Made by a program: the position numbers and the translations under genes. A stretch of DNA of 64,000 nt from Candidatus Berkiella aquae (lineage in GTDB: Bacteria; Pseudomonadota; Gammaproteobacteria; Berkiellales; Berkiellaceae): NCBI RefSeq assembly GCF_001431295.2, contig NZ_LKAJ02000001.1, positions 310,001 through 374,000 on the forward strand, given 5' to 3'. Below the pieces are notes generated by a model. It was not told where the DNA came from and did no database searches. It saw nothing but the letters and a program-made list of their open reading frames with translations. Below, piece after piece: positions 16,409 to 25,773 of this stretch (position 1 is the first letter of the stretch; each line of letters begins with the position of its first letter).

Positions 16409-16443
16409 AGCCGGCTTAATAATTTCGTTAAGAGGCAGATAGA

Positions 16444-17655
16444 ATGGCCAATCCCGAAACTTCACCCATGCCAAGCAAGTTAATGCAGTTTTGCAAAAAA
16501 ATGGGCTTACCGTTACTCTTATTCGCCATCTTAATATTACCGCTCTTTTTAGGTAAATACGTTTCGCCCCAAGTCAAGGCCTTTTTGTATTCTCTTAGTT
16601 TATCGATGAAGGCAATATTGCTCTTTATCTTGCCCTTTATTATTTTTAGTTTTGTTTTTTCTGCGATTATGAATCTTAAATCAGGTGTTTTTAAGTTTAT
16701 TTTAGCTCTGATTGCCATGATTTTTATTTCAAACTGCACAGCGATTTTTACGGGTTTTGCGGTCGGATCGATTGCTTTACCTAAACTTGCGATTCAAGCG
16801 CATGCGCCAGCAGATGCACAAGCATTATTGGCACCATTATGGACATTGCAACTTAAAAATTGGATCCCCAACCAATATGCTCTGATAGCAGGCTTTATTC
16901 TGGGTATTTTATTTTCATTTCGCAAAATTGCGATAGCAGAAAAGGTAGCAAAAAAACTGAATTTTTGGGCTAATACTTTCTTGAAAAAAGTGTTTATTCC
17001 GCTATTACCCTTATTTATCTTGGGGTTTGTTTTTAAACTAGAACATGAGGCGCTATTAGCGAAAGCCTTACGCACTTATGGCCCGGTGTTTTTCGTTGTG
17101 GTTGGCACGCAGATTTGTTATCTCTTAATTTTGTATTTCCTTGCTGCTAAATGTTCAATTAAAACTTTCATCGATTATGTTAAGAATATTTTACCTGCGA
17201 CGATTACTGGATTTAGTACTTTATCCAGTGCTGCAACGATGCCGATTTTAATTCTTTGTACGGAAAAAAATCTGCCAGAACCTGCGATTGCAGAAATGGT
17301 CATTCCTGCGACAATTAATACGCATACAATCGGTAGTGCTATTGGAATTACCATCTTGTCCTTAACGACATTGTTAGCATTTGGTCATGCATTACCCACA
17401 TTCTATGAATTTTTTGAATTTGGGCTTATTTATGCCTTAGCTAAATTTGCCGTTGCCGCGGTGCCTGGTGGTGCGATTATTGTAGTAGGGCCATTATTGG
17501 AAACGTATTTTCATTTTACGAGTGAAATGGTTGGGTTAATTACCGCTATTTATATGTTATTTGACCCATTTGGTACTGCAACCAATGTCACCGGAAATGG
17601 TTTCTTCCCGATTGCTTTTTCAAGATTATATGATTTTAAGTTGACGAACGCTTAA
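16444..17655 (+). CDS. Dicarboxylate/amino acid:cation symporter (DAACS) family
   Basis: 403 residues with about eight membrane helices. The family's reentrant-loop serine region appears as 'STLSSAATMP', and the later substrate/cation motif as 'INTHTIGSAIG' and 'DPFGTATNVTGN', divergent forms of the NMDGT and D..RT..N elements. It likely takes up a small acidic solute with Na+ or H+ across the inner membrane, but the altered motif leaves the substrate open. Divergent from the ABC-F gene; a perfect palindrome follows the stop. Confidence 0.88.
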   Translation: MANPETSPMPSKLMQFCKKMGLPLLLFAILILPLFLGKYVSPQVKAFLYSLSLSMKAILLFILPFIIFSFVFSAIMNLKSGVFKFILALIAMIFISNCTAIFTGFAVGSIALPKLAIQAHAPADAQALLAPLWTLQLKNWIPNQYALIAGFILGILFSFRKIAIAEKVAKKLNFWANTFLKKVFIPLLPLFILGFVFKLEHEALLAKALRTYGPVFFVVVGTQICYLLILYFLAAKCSIKTFIDYVKNILPATITGFSTLSSAATMPILILCTEKNLPEPAIAEMVIPATINTHTIGSAIGITILSLTTLLAFGHALPTFYEFFEFGLIYALAKFAVAAVPGGAIIVVGPLLETYFHFTSEMVGLITAIYMLFDPFGTATNVTGNGFFPIAFSRLYDFKLTNA

Positions 17656-17680
17656 TCTAAATTTATCTTAATGGACATTA

Positions 17681-17709
17681 GATCATGCAATGCAATGCAT
17701 TGCATGATC
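17681..17709. repeat. 29-base palindrome downstream of symporter gene
   Basis: Perfect 14-bp arms around a single central A, directly after the symporter stop. There is no T-run, so it could be a terminator, a regulatory operator or a dispersed repeat. Confidence 0.6.
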
Positions 17710-17731
17710 CTCAGAATGACAAGGAAAGTAT

Positions 17732-18247
17732 ATGAAGCGCAGTTTGCTTCTCATCGTCGCATTGAGCTATTTCTTTGCTTGCAGCTGTATAGCAAAGATT
17801 AACGATCTTCGCTCACTTCCCCAACCTAAAATTGATTTGATTCATATCGAAAAACAAAAGCGTCGTATGACCTTATTTTTTGATAATAACAAATCAAAAA
17901 GTTATAGAATTGCATTAGGTTTTTCACCGCAGGGGCCCAAATTAATGGAAGGCGATGGTAAAACGCCAGAAGGGGTTTACAGCATTACCTATAAAAATCC
18001 TCAAAGTCAGTTTTATCGTTCTCTCAAATTATCTTACCCGACTCCGCAAGATTGGCAACGAGCAAAACGCCTTGGTCAAAATCCAGGAAGTAATATTATG
18101 ATCCATGGCTTAGGAGAGTTTTACCGAGCGGGTAAATGGCATGTTTTGAAAGACTGGACATTGGGTTGCATCGCAGTAACCAATGAAGAAATGGATGAAA
18201 TTTATCGCCTTGTGGATGTGGGGACTAAAGTAAAAATATCGCCGTGA
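17732..18247 (+). CDS. L,D-transpeptidase (YkuD/ErfK family, YafK-like)
   Basis: 171 residues with a signal peptide (ending near 'SCIAK'). The YkuD catalytic region reads 'MIHGLGE' (His) and, 17 residues on, 'DWTLGCIAVTNEEMDEIY' with the nucleophilic Cys in 'LGC'. YafK-type enzymes act on meso-diaminopimelate crosslinks or lipoprotein attachment to peptidoglycan in the periplasm. The length is that of a single-domain enzyme. The last codons and stop are repeated just downstream (18227-18296). Confidence 0.93.
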   Translation: MKRSLLLIVALSYFFACSCIAKINDLRSLPQPKIDLIHIEKQKRRMTLFFDNNKSKSYRIALGFSPQGPKLMEGDGKTPEGVYSITYKNPQSQFYRSLKLSYPTPQDWQRAKRLGQNPGSNIMIHGLGEFYRAGKWHVLKDWTLGCIAVTNEEMDEIYRLVDVGTKVKISP

Positions 18248-18296
18248 ACCACGCCGTAGCTTTTAAGCGTAGGCGGGAAAGTAAAAATATCGCCGT
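18227..18296. repeat. Partial direct duplication over a gene end
   Basis: A 19-base sequence that includes the last codons of the L,D-transpeptidase gene occurs at 18227-18245 and again at 18278-18296, 51 bases apart. 'GTAGGCGGGA' is likewise repeated just after. This looks like a recent short duplication. Confidence 0.75.
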
Positions 18297-18377
18297 AGGC
18301 GGGAGGCGACCTGTCACAATAATCAGTTTGCGATAGATTATACTTTGATGACAGTATTTTATTTGAAGGTCGTCAAT

Positions 18378-18824
18378 ATGCGATATTTATGCACAGCTTT
18401 TTTGTTACTTGCGCTTCCTTTGACCTTGAAGGCACAGACAGAAGATTGTAAGTCGGTGCTCGCAAAATTTCCCAAATACCCCCCAGAATCATCGATTCTT
18501 GCTAAACAAGTGAGCGATTATGTTGATAAATGCAAAGAACGCCCAGGTGCAGAAGATCCTGATTTTCTCAAAAATTGTATTGTGGTAGGAATGCGATCGC
18601 TTGCTGTATCGGGTAATTATGTTGCCGCAGTGCATATGGCTGGCATTGAATGTGAACAAGGAAATGAAGGGGTCAGTAAAAATTGGTTAGGGCTTATTAT
18701 AAATAATCAAAATGCCTCAGAAGAAGAACGGATGCTCGCCAATCAATTTGTAAATGGTGACAAACCTTTGCCAGCACCCATGCGAACCCCTGGCCTGCAA
18801 CAAGGTACTATTAATAAGTATTAA
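18378..18824 (+). CDS. Hypothetical secreted protein
   Basis: 148 residues from the ATG at 18378, preceded by AAGGT with 7-base spacing; the longer start at 18345 lacks this. A clear signal peptide ends near 'LKAQT'. The mature protein has four Cys and a helical, Asn/Gln-rich body of the kind seen in short repeat-containing helical proteins ('GNYVAAVHMAGIECEQGN'-like, roughly Sel1/TPR in feel). I recognise no family. It overlaps the convergent rsmA by four bases. Confidence 0.7.
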   Translation: MRYLCTAFLLLALPLTLKAQTEDCKSVLAKFPKYPPESSILAKQVSDYVDKCKERPGAEDPDFLKNCIVVGMRSLAVSGNYVAAVHMAGIECEQGNEGVSKNWLGLIINNQNASEEERMLANQFVNGDKPLPAPMRTPGLQQGTINKY

Positions 18825-19624
18825 GTATCCAAAAAGGGGCGTTCTATCGCATTACTTAGCATCACATATTCACTGACACTCAACGTCTCAGGGCGTCGTA
18901 TGGCATCGATGCCCACTTTCTCAAATACTTCTGCAGATACACAAGTTTGCAAAGCATTCTTAAGGGTTTTACGACGGTGCTGGAAGGCAACGTTAACGAT
19001 ATGCGCAAAGGTTTCATAGTGATTCGCCAGAGGATGAGGGCGCTTATCACCATAAGGTTTTAAGATAATAAGGCTTGACATCACTTTGGGAGGTGGAGCA
19101 AATGCTTGTGGTGGAATATCAAACAACATCTGTGTTTGGCAAGCATATTGGATCATAATACTTAAACGACCGTAATCAGAGGTGCCGGGTTTGGCACACA
19201 TCCGCACAATCACTTCTTTTTGTAGCATAAAAAGCATGTCATGAATTTTAGTAGCATATTGCAGCAAATGAAAAAGTAAGGGTGTTGAAATATTATAAGG
19301 TAAATTACCGAACACGCGTAAAGGGGCATTGGGATGAAAAAGATCACCAAAATCAAACGTCAGTGCGTCTTGATGATGAATGCTCACTTTAGAGGGCGGA
19401 TACATTCCTTTTAAACGTATAACGAGATCGTTATCGATTTCGACAATATGTAAATGTTCTACTTGTTCTACAATATGGTTCGTTAATGCACCAGTGCCGG
19501 CGCCAATTTCAACAAGATTATCCATTTGTTGGGGGTGGAGTGCGTGAATGATTTTTTTAATCGCATGATTGTCGACTAAAAAATGTTGGCCAAAACGTTT
19601 GCGAGGCTGGTGAGATTCAGTCAT
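18821..19624 (-). CDS. rsmA: 16S rRNA dimethyladenosine transferase RsmA
   Basis: 267 residues. 'KRFGQHFLVD' (N-terminus), the SAM-binding 'VEIGAGTGALT' and the catalytic 'GNLPYNISTPLLF' are diagnostic of RsmA/KsgA, which dimethylates two adjacent adenines near the 3' end of 16S rRNA during 30S maturation. It overlaps pdxA by four bases (ATGA) and closes the lptD-surA-pdxA-rsmA operon. apaG and apaH, which often follow, are absent; the next gene is convergent. Confidence 0.97.
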   Translation of the reverse strand: MTESHQPRKRFGQHFLVDNHAIKKIIHALHPQQMDNLVEIGAGTGALTNHIVEQVEHLHIVEIDNDLVIRLKGMYPPSKVSIHHQDALTFDFGDLFHPNAPLRVFGNLPYNISTPLLFHLLQYATKIHDMLFMLQKEVIVRMCAKPGTSDYGRLSIMIQYACQTQMLFDIPPQAFAPPPKVMSSLIILKPYGDKRPHPLANHYETFAHIVNVAFQHRRKTLKNALQTCVSAEVFEKVGIDAIRRPETLSVSEYVMLSNAIERPFLDT

Positions 19625-20604
19625 GATTTTCCAACTTGATTAGCGGCTAATTGAATAGCGTGTAAGAGACTCTCAGGCTCGGCAAGACCTGTTCCTGCAA
19701 GAGGTAAAGCAGTGCCATGATCCACCGAGGTACGTAAAAAAGGTAAACCAAAGGTGACATTCACAATCTCACCAAAATAAAGTGCTTTTAACGGTGCAAG
19801 TCCTTGATCATGGTACATTGCTAAAATAGCATCAACATGAAGGCGATGCTTTTCAACAAAAGCGGTGTCAGCACTTAAGGGTCCTTTAACATTAAAACCT
19901 TTTTGTTGCCATCTTTTGATGAGGGGGGTAATCATTTGCACTTCTTCGGTGCCAATGGTTCCTTCTTCGCCTGCATGTGGGTTTAGTCCCAGAACATGAA
20001 TGCAAGGCTGCTTTTTAGCAAAAAACTTATCTAAGCCCTCATGCAGCAAATACAAAGCACTATTGAGACGATCCTGGGTTAGCACGTTGCTGACTGTGCT
20101 AAGCGGCAAATGGGTTGTTGCCATGCCAAGGATAAAGGCAGGCGTATAAAAAGTCATTAAAACGTCTTTAACGCCCACAAGATCACGTAGATATTCCGTA
20201 TGACCTGAGAATGAGAATCCGCTTTGGGAAATAATCGCCTTATGGACAGGCCCCGTTACCATGGCGTCTAATTGACCTTGTAGACACAATTCAACGGCAC
20301 GGTCTAAGGTTTTTAATACATATTGGCTATTCGCTGCCTCTAATTGCCCTGCTATCGAAGATTTTATCAGCGGAACGGGGACAATCGAGAGTTTACCTTG
20401 ACCATTTGCTTGTGGTGATTGGTTAGGATCAAATTCGTTTAATTCAAGCGGCAATCCTAATTGCGTTGCCCGTTGTTGTAACAATTCAGGCGAAGCAATC
20501 AGGACAACTTCTGCCGGCAGGGTCATTTGAGCCAACATTAAACAAATATCGGGCCCTATGCCTGCCGGTTCACCTGGGGTGAGTGCAAGTCTAGGAATGT
20601 ACAT
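19621..20604 (-). CDS. pdxA: 4-hydroxythreonine-4-phosphate dehydrogenase PdxA
   Basis: 327 residues with 'TPGEPAGIGPD' at the N-terminus, 'GPVHK', 'GHTEYL', 'LNPHAGEEG' and 'MYHDQGL.PLKAL', whose His residues bind the divalent metal. PdxA oxidises 4-phosphohydroxy-L-threonine in pyridoxal phosphate synthesis, using NAD. Its start overlaps the surA end by 14 bases and its stop overlaps rsmA, confirming co-transcription. Cytoplasmic; length normal for the family. Confidence 0.97.
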   Translation of the reverse strand: MYIPRLALTPGEPAGIGPDICLMLAQMTLPAEVVLIASPELLQQRATQLGLPLELNEFDPNQSPQANGQGKLSIVPVPLIKSSIAGQLEAANSQYVLKTLDRAVELCLQGQLDAMVTGPVHKAIISQSGFSFSGHTEYLRDLVGVKDVLMTFYTPAFILGMATTHLPLSTVSNVLTQDRLNSALYLLHEGLDKFFAKKQPCIHVLGLNPHAGEEGTIGTEEVQMITPLIKRWQQKGFNVKGPLSADTAFVEKHRLHVDAILAMYHDQGLAPLKALYFGEIVNVTFGLPFLRTSVDHGTALPLAGTGLAEPESLLHAIQLAANQVGKS

Positions 20605-21886
20605 TATCAGTCGGCATTTTCACATAAGCTTCATCGCGAAGTTGACGTACCCATTCTTGCTGTTTTTCTTCGAATTTACGTTGTTGCAACATATCACGCG
20701 CTTTTTGCCGTAAGGCCGTATCATCGCTTGCATGCGCTTGTTTTTCTTGTACTTCAATGAGGTGCCAGCCAAAAGGCGTTTTGACAGGTTCACTTAATTC
20801 ATTAAGTGCTAATTTTTCCATCGCTTCTGCAAATTCTGGGACAAGGACATCTTTGGTAATCCAACCTAAATCACCACCATTAGTAGCCGATGCTAAGTCT
20901 TGCGAGTAGGCTTTGGCTAATTGGGTGAAAGTTTCGCCTTTATTGAGTTTACTACGAATCTCATTTAAACGTGCTAAAGCATCGCGATCGGATGTGACGG
21001 TATTGGTTTTGATCAAAATATGCCGTACACGGAATTTTTCGATAGTCGCAATCGCTTGTTGAGCGGTTCGTTTTTCTAACAATTTGATAATATGAATACC
21101 GCTATTGCTACGTATAGGTTCAGGTACGTCTTGCGCTTTTAAAGTTGGCACAATTTTTTCAAATAAAGTGGGTAATTCTGGCAGTCGACGCCATCCTAAA
21201 TCACCACCTTGTAAAGCACCTTCACCTTGCGATTCTGCCATGGCGAGTGTTGCAAAATCTTCGCCTTGTCGTAATTTATTGACAATCAGTTGTGCTTTTT
21301 GAGCAGCTGCTTCAATTTCAACAGGTGAAGGGGATTCAGGTAAAGAAAGCAGAATATGACCCAGTCGATATTCACTTACCATGCTTCCTAAGCCATTGGG
21401 GGATTGTAAAAATTGATTAATTTCTTGTTCTGAGATCTGAATACCACTTAAAACATCACGTTGCTGTAATTGAGAAACGGTCATTTGACGACGTACATTG
21501 TCTCGATATTGGTTATAATCCATTCCCTGTGAATTGACGGCTTCACGTAATTGAGTGACCGATAAACCATTTTGTTTCGCAATCGTCGATATCGCATTAT
21601 CTAAGGCATTATCATCGACTTGGAGCCCTGTCTTTTTTGCCATTTGAAGTTGGATTTCATTCACAATCAAATGCTCAAGGACTTGTTTTTCAAGAATGCT
21701 ATGTTCTGGAGCTGTGTTACCAGAGTGCAGAATTTGTTGTTTCACCATCTCAAGCTCATTACGAAGCTCACTGCGAGTGATGACGGAATCATTAACGATA
21801 GCAGCAATGCCGTCGATGGGCTGTGGCTTGGCATAAACACAGGTAGAGACGACCAGGCAGCCAATTAAAGCTTTCAATATGCGCAT
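20591..21886 (-). CDS. surA: Periplasmic chaperone/prolyl isomerase SurA
   Basis: 431 residues from the ATG at 21886 (AAGG ribosome site). The signal peptide ends near 'VYAKP'. The SurA N-terminal domain ('IDGIAAIVNDSVITRSEL') is followed by two parvulin-type isomerase domains ('YRLGHILLSLPE...' at about 165-265 and 'FRVRHILIK...' at about 280-385), then a C-terminal helix. SurA escorts outer-membrane proteins, including LptD, across the periplasm. Lies directly after lptD and is probably expressed with it. Confidence 0.97.
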   Translation of the reverse strand: MRILKALIGCLVVSTCVYAKPQPIDGIAAIVNDSVITRSELRNELEMVKQQILHSGNTAPEHSILEKQVLEHLIVNEIQLQMAKKTGLQVDDNALDNAISTIAKQNGLSVTQLREAVNSQGMDYNQYRDNVRRQMTVSQLQQRDVLSGIQISEQEINQFLQSPNGLGSMVSEYRLGHILLSLPESPSPVEIEAAAQKAQLIVNKLRQGEDFATLAMAESQGEGALQGGDLGWRRLPELPTLFEKIVPTLKAQDVPEPIRSNSGIHIIKLLEKRTAQQAIATIEKFRVRHILIKTNTVTSDRDALARLNEIRSKLNKGETFTQLAKAYSQDLASATNGGDLGWITKDVLVPEFAEAMEKLALNELSEPVKTPFGWHLIEVQEKQAHASDDTALRQKARDMLQQRKFEEKQQEWVRQLRDEAYVKMPTDNVHS

Positions 21887-22020
21887 AATAAACCTTGTTA
21901 AAATTGCATAAGCGGGCCTCAAAATGTTCTTTGAGACAGCTTATAGCTAGTTAAATTGCATTCTGAAACAAAAATCTTTTTCTAGAGCATTTTCCCTTAA
22001 AAGCTGGGGGATGTTAAGTG

Positions 22021-24606
22021 CTAGTACAAGGAAATATCATTCGGTGGAAAAAGTTGCTCCCTTCCAGTCTGTATCCAATTTTGACGTTCGCGCAATGGGA
22101 TATAACCTGGGATTTTTTGTTTTAGTTTACCATCGGGATTATTCAAGCCAATCGCACTCAGACCTTTAAAGACAATTTGTGCAAAGATAGCGGATGCATG
22201 TGCTTGGGGATAGAAGGAGTTATTTGATTGTCGATAACTCGATCCAATTAATTGAACCGCAATACAACAACCACTGTATTCAATGCCGCCTAACACTTCA
22301 ATCGTTTGATGTTTTTCCAAGTTGTACAGCCAGCGAGATAGAACCTGCCAATGAATATTTAAGGGCCAAAATATGGAAATATCTGCTTGGCGTAAACTAC
22401 CCAGCGTGCCATTTGCTAAGTCAATCTGGCCAATATCGTGTCGTAACCAATAGTAATTCATGTTAATAATTTTATTATCGATGGTTTGATATTGCACCGT
22501 TAAGGCAGCCTGTTCTGTGCTGCGACTTTCTGCATCTAATTGCCAAAAGGCACCGCCTGACCAAGTATCGCTTGGATTCCATTCCGCTTGGGCAATGAGA
22601 TCGGAATGTTCTGAATTGGCATGCTGATCTTCGAAGAAATGACAAATATTATCTTGTCCTAGTTCTTCACATAATGAAACACGTCTTTTTTGAAAATAAA
22701 AAATCTGCCCTATACTGCCGCGAAATAGCTCACGACCACCAGCTTGTGGTAAGAGTCTTGAAGTTAAGCTCACGCTAATTTGATTAGCATCGCTTATCCT
22801 ATCATGTCCACTAAAACGGTTATCACGAAATAGTTGGCTATAGCTAAAATTGTTAATACCCGTATCAAAATTAGGATAAAAAGATTGATTGCGGTAGGGG
22901 ACATACAAATAATAAAGGCGTGGTTCCAGCGTTTGTTTAAAGAGGGTTTCCTGATAAACAAAGTTACGTTCGAAAAATAATCCACTATCAACATTGTAAA
23001 GTGGGATGGTGCGACTTGGATGGTGCGGTAATCCCTTGAGATTCGCTTCGTATTCTAGATCTAGAATATATTGCAACCAGTCTAGTTGATAACGTGGGGT
23101 TATAAAGAAATAGGAACCTTCTATCGGTAAGCTCAAGCTTGGACGCAAGTGTAAGCGCTGGCCTGTAGTAACAGGGGCGCGTGTTAATAAATTAGGTTTA
23201 TGGGCAAAATTGACGGTTTCACCGGCTAGGCTATAGGTTAAGTTTAACCATTGCTCAGGATAAACGGCTTGAAAAATCCATTGTGGCTGGCGTTTATAAA
23301 TTTCTTCATTAATCGGTTTTGATAAGGGCTGTAATACCTGATATTCCTCAATGTTGAAAGTATGTGTCCAGTTCTCACCGTAATAAGATAAATTGGCTTG
23401 TTGAGGTAATTGGACCGTACTAGCCGTTTGAATATCATTGCCCAAATCCACAAAATAGTTATCGTCACTGACCTGATCGAAAATCATGTTAAGTTGCCAG
23501 TGATACCCAAATTGAGAAGTATGACGATAATTGACAGCATAACGACTATCACTACCATCCAAGCCAAGAATACGCGGATCGGAGTTAGGTAATCCTCCTG
23601 GAGGGCTTATCCGGTTTACTTTGCTAAAATTACTATATTTTCTATCATGAGGTAAAAAGTGCCACTGTAAAGTTCCTTCCCCAAAACCAAATAAATAGCG
23701 TAATTTGGTTTGCGCTTCCGTACCTCGCTCACTTAGCCAACGTCCTGCGAACACCGCATCGTAATTAGGCGCAATATTCCAGTAATAAGGAACAATTATT
23801 TCATTACCAGAATTACTTGTTGCGCCATAACTTGGGAATAAAAAGCCACTATGACGTTTGTTATCAATCGGATAATTAAAATACGGGAAATAAAAAATCG
23901 GAAATTCATTCAAATCAAATCGAATATGATTAACAACGGCTCGACCTGTTTTAGGAAAGAAAGTTAATTTTTTCGCACTTAATTCCCAAGTGTTTTGCGT
24001 GGGGGCGCAGGTCGTATAAGTGGCATCATAGAGATCAATTTCATCTTTTTGCACGGTAATATGTTTGGCATGCCCCCTGGCATGTCTTGCATACCAACGA
24101 TAGGACGTTCCCTCTAAGGAAAAAAGTTGCTCTGCATGCAGATATTCGGCATGTTGCCCCCAAATGTTCAACCCCGGAGAGGTATAATGAATATGCCCAT
24201 CGGCTATTAATTTTTCCCATTCGGCATTGGGAGAGCGCACTACAAAAATTTCATCTGCTTGTAGTAATCGTTGACCTTGTTTGAGAGTGACTTGTCCGCG
24301 TAAGGTAGAAGTCCCATCAAAATTGAATTCCGTTTCATTGGCAGAGAGTTCAACCGGTAATAACCATGAATCATCTGTTGCAACATATTGCGTCTCATAA
24401 GGCAAATAATGCCCTTTGCAGAGACTAATATTCCCCGGCGCCTCAACCCAGTCAGAGCCTTCTTCAGCAAAGGGCAGCGATGATGGTTTGGTATGACCGA
24501 TAGCCACAGCAGACGAAAAAAGTATAATAACTAACCTAAATATGACTTTCAATGTAACGATTTCGGCAATTGATTGAACTGCACAGATTGTAAGCGAGGT
24601 GAGCAA
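22021..24606 (-). CDS. lptD: LPS-assembly outer-membrane protein LptD
   Basis: Up to 861 residues. No ATG is near the 5' end: translation may start at the TTG at 24606 or, better placed ahead of the signal peptide 'VIFRLVIILFSSAVA', at the TTG at 24552. The N-terminal OstA-like domain ('GQRLLQADEIFV', 'GTSYRWYARHARGHAKHI') is followed by the beta-barrel, with characteristic 'PIFYFPYFNYPID..RHSGFLFPSYG'-like text (here 'FPYFNYPIDNKRHSGFL'). LptD with LptE inserts LPS into the outer leaflet. It is divergent from amgK across 128 bases. Confidence 0.95.
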   Translation of the reverse strand: MLTSLTICAVQSIAEIVTLKVIFRLVIILFSSAVAIGHTKPSSLPFAEEGSDWVEAPGNISLCKGHYLPYETQYVATDDSWLLPVELSANETEFNFDGTSTLRGQVTLKQGQRLLQADEIFVVRSPNAEWEKLIADGHIHYTSPGLNIWGQHAEYLHAEQLFSLEGTSYRWYARHARGHAKHITVQKDEIDLYDATYTTCAPTQNTWELSAKKLTFFPKTGRAVVNHIRFDLNEFPIFYFPYFNYPIDNKRHSGFLFPSYGATSNSGNEIIVPYYWNIAPNYDAVFAGRWLSERGTEAQTKLRYLFGFGEGTLQWHFLPHDRKYSNFSKVNRISPPGGLPNSDPRILGLDGSDSRYAVNYRHTSQFGYHWQLNMIFDQVSDDNYFVDLGNDIQTASTVQLPQQANLSYYGENWTHTFNIEEYQVLQPLSKPINEEIYKRQPQWIFQAVYPEQWLNLTYSLAGETVNFAHKPNLLTRAPVTTGQRLHLRPSLSLPIEGSYFFITPRYQLDWLQYILDLEYEANLKGLPHHPSRTIPLYNVDSGLFFERNFVYQETLFKQTLEPRLYYLYVPYRNQSFYPNFDTGINNFSYSQLFRDNRFSGHDRISDANQISVSLTSRLLPQAGGRELFRGSIGQIFYFQKRRVSLCEELGQDNICHFFEDQHANSEHSDLIAQAEWNPSDTWSGGAFWQLDAESRSTEQAALTVQYQTIDNKIINMNYYWLRHDIGQIDLANGTLGSLRQADISIFWPLNIHWQVLSRWLYNLEKHQTIEVLGGIEYSGCCIAVQLIGSSYRQSNNSFYPQAHASAIFAQIVFKGLSAIGLNNPDGKLKQKIPGYIPLRERQNWIQTGREQLFPPNDISLY

Positions 24607-24734
24607 TCAGGTATATACCGCATGGTGATGAAGATGCGATATTTCGAAAATCTTAGCGAGTGGCATATCTTGTTTGAATGCGGCGCGCAGGCAGATAAGG
24701 TAGAGTATACTGTGAGAAAAAAAGGGGGACGATA

Positions 24735-25760
24735 GTGATAAAGTCAGATTTCAAGCACTGGATTGGCGAATCGCTGGGTACAACGCATTTTCAAATCACC
24801 GCACTTAAGGGCGATGCAAGTTTTCGAACTTATTATCGTATCCAAGCGGCAGATAAAACCTACATTGCTATGTTAGCGCCTCCAGAGAAAGAAAAAACGG
24901 ATGAATTTGTCGCTATTGCTCGATATTGGGAATCTCAGGGATTATGCGTCCCTCAAATTCTGGCATGGCAACAGCAGGCAGGCTTTGTGCTGCTTTCTGA
25001 TTTTGGTGATGTCTTACTCTTAGATACATTAAATGAACAAACGGTTGATATGAGCTATAGCCTTGCGATGCAAAGCTTATTACCGTTGCAAATGGCAAGA
25101 CCAACCGATTACAGATTACCTTCTTTTGGTGCGACTCATGTTCGGCAAGAATTAAGCTTGTTTGACGAATGGTTTTTAGGAACATTACTCAACGTTGTAC
25201 CGACAGAGAATGAACAACAATTACTTGAAAATACCTATCATCAACTTATTCAAGTTGTGACAGAACAACCTCAAGTCGTTATCCATCGAGATTACCATTC
25301 ACGTAATATTATGGTCTTACCCAATCATCATCTTGGCATTATTGATTTTCAAGATGCGATGATTGGACCTATTACATACGATCTCGTTTCCTTATTGAAG
25401 GATTGTTATATCGCATGGCCACTTACCAGAGTGCATCATTGGGCTCACGATTTTTATAATATGCTACATAAGCAAAAGCGTATAAAAGATGTTTCTGCGG
25501 AGCAATTTATTGAATGGTTCGATTGCGTTGGGTTACAACGTCACTTGAAAGTTCTGGGTATTTTTTCTCGATTAAAATTTCGTGATAATAAAGCAAGCTA
25601 TTTGCATGATATACCGCGTATTATGGATTATGTCTTAGCAATAACCGAACAGTATTCTTTTTTAACCGAATTCGATAGCTGGCTGAAACAATCAGTTTTA
25701 CCCATATTAATGCCAACATTGACTAAATATACACTTTCTTCACAGAGCCAAGTGGCTTAG
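24735..25760 (+). CDS. amgK: Phosphotransferase AmgK (N-acetylmuramate/GlcNAc 1-kinase)
   Basis: 341 residues, GTG start preceded by GGGGGAC. Kinase motifs: a Gly-rich start 'GDASFRTYYR', catalytic loop 'VIHRDYHSRNIMV' (Asp, Asn) and metal-binding 'GIIDFQDA'. AmgK phosphorylates anomeric MurNAc, and the next gene MurU turns the product into UDP-MurNAc. This route recycles peptidoglycan sugars and bypasses MurA. The gene order lptD / amgK-murU, divergent, is known from Pseudomonas and related gammaproteobacteria. Confidence 0.93.
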   Translation: MIKSDFKHWIGESLGTTHFQITALKGDASFRTYYRIQAADKTYIAMLAPPEKEKTDEFVAIARYWESQGLCVPQILAWQQQAGFVLLSDFGDVLLLDTLNEQTVDMSYSLAMQSLLPLQMARPTDYRLPSFGATHVRQELSLFDEWFLGTLLNVVPTENEQQLLENTYHQLIQVVTEQPQVVIHRDYHSRNIMVLPNHHLGIIDFQDAMIGPITYDLVSLLKDCYIAWPLTRVHHWAHDFYNMLHKQKRIKDVSAEQFIEWFDCVGLQRHLKVLGIFSRLKFRDNKASYLHDIPRIMDYVLAITEQYSFLTEFDSWLKQSVLPILMPTLTKYTLSSQSQVA

Positions 25761-25773
25761 GAATGATTTATTG

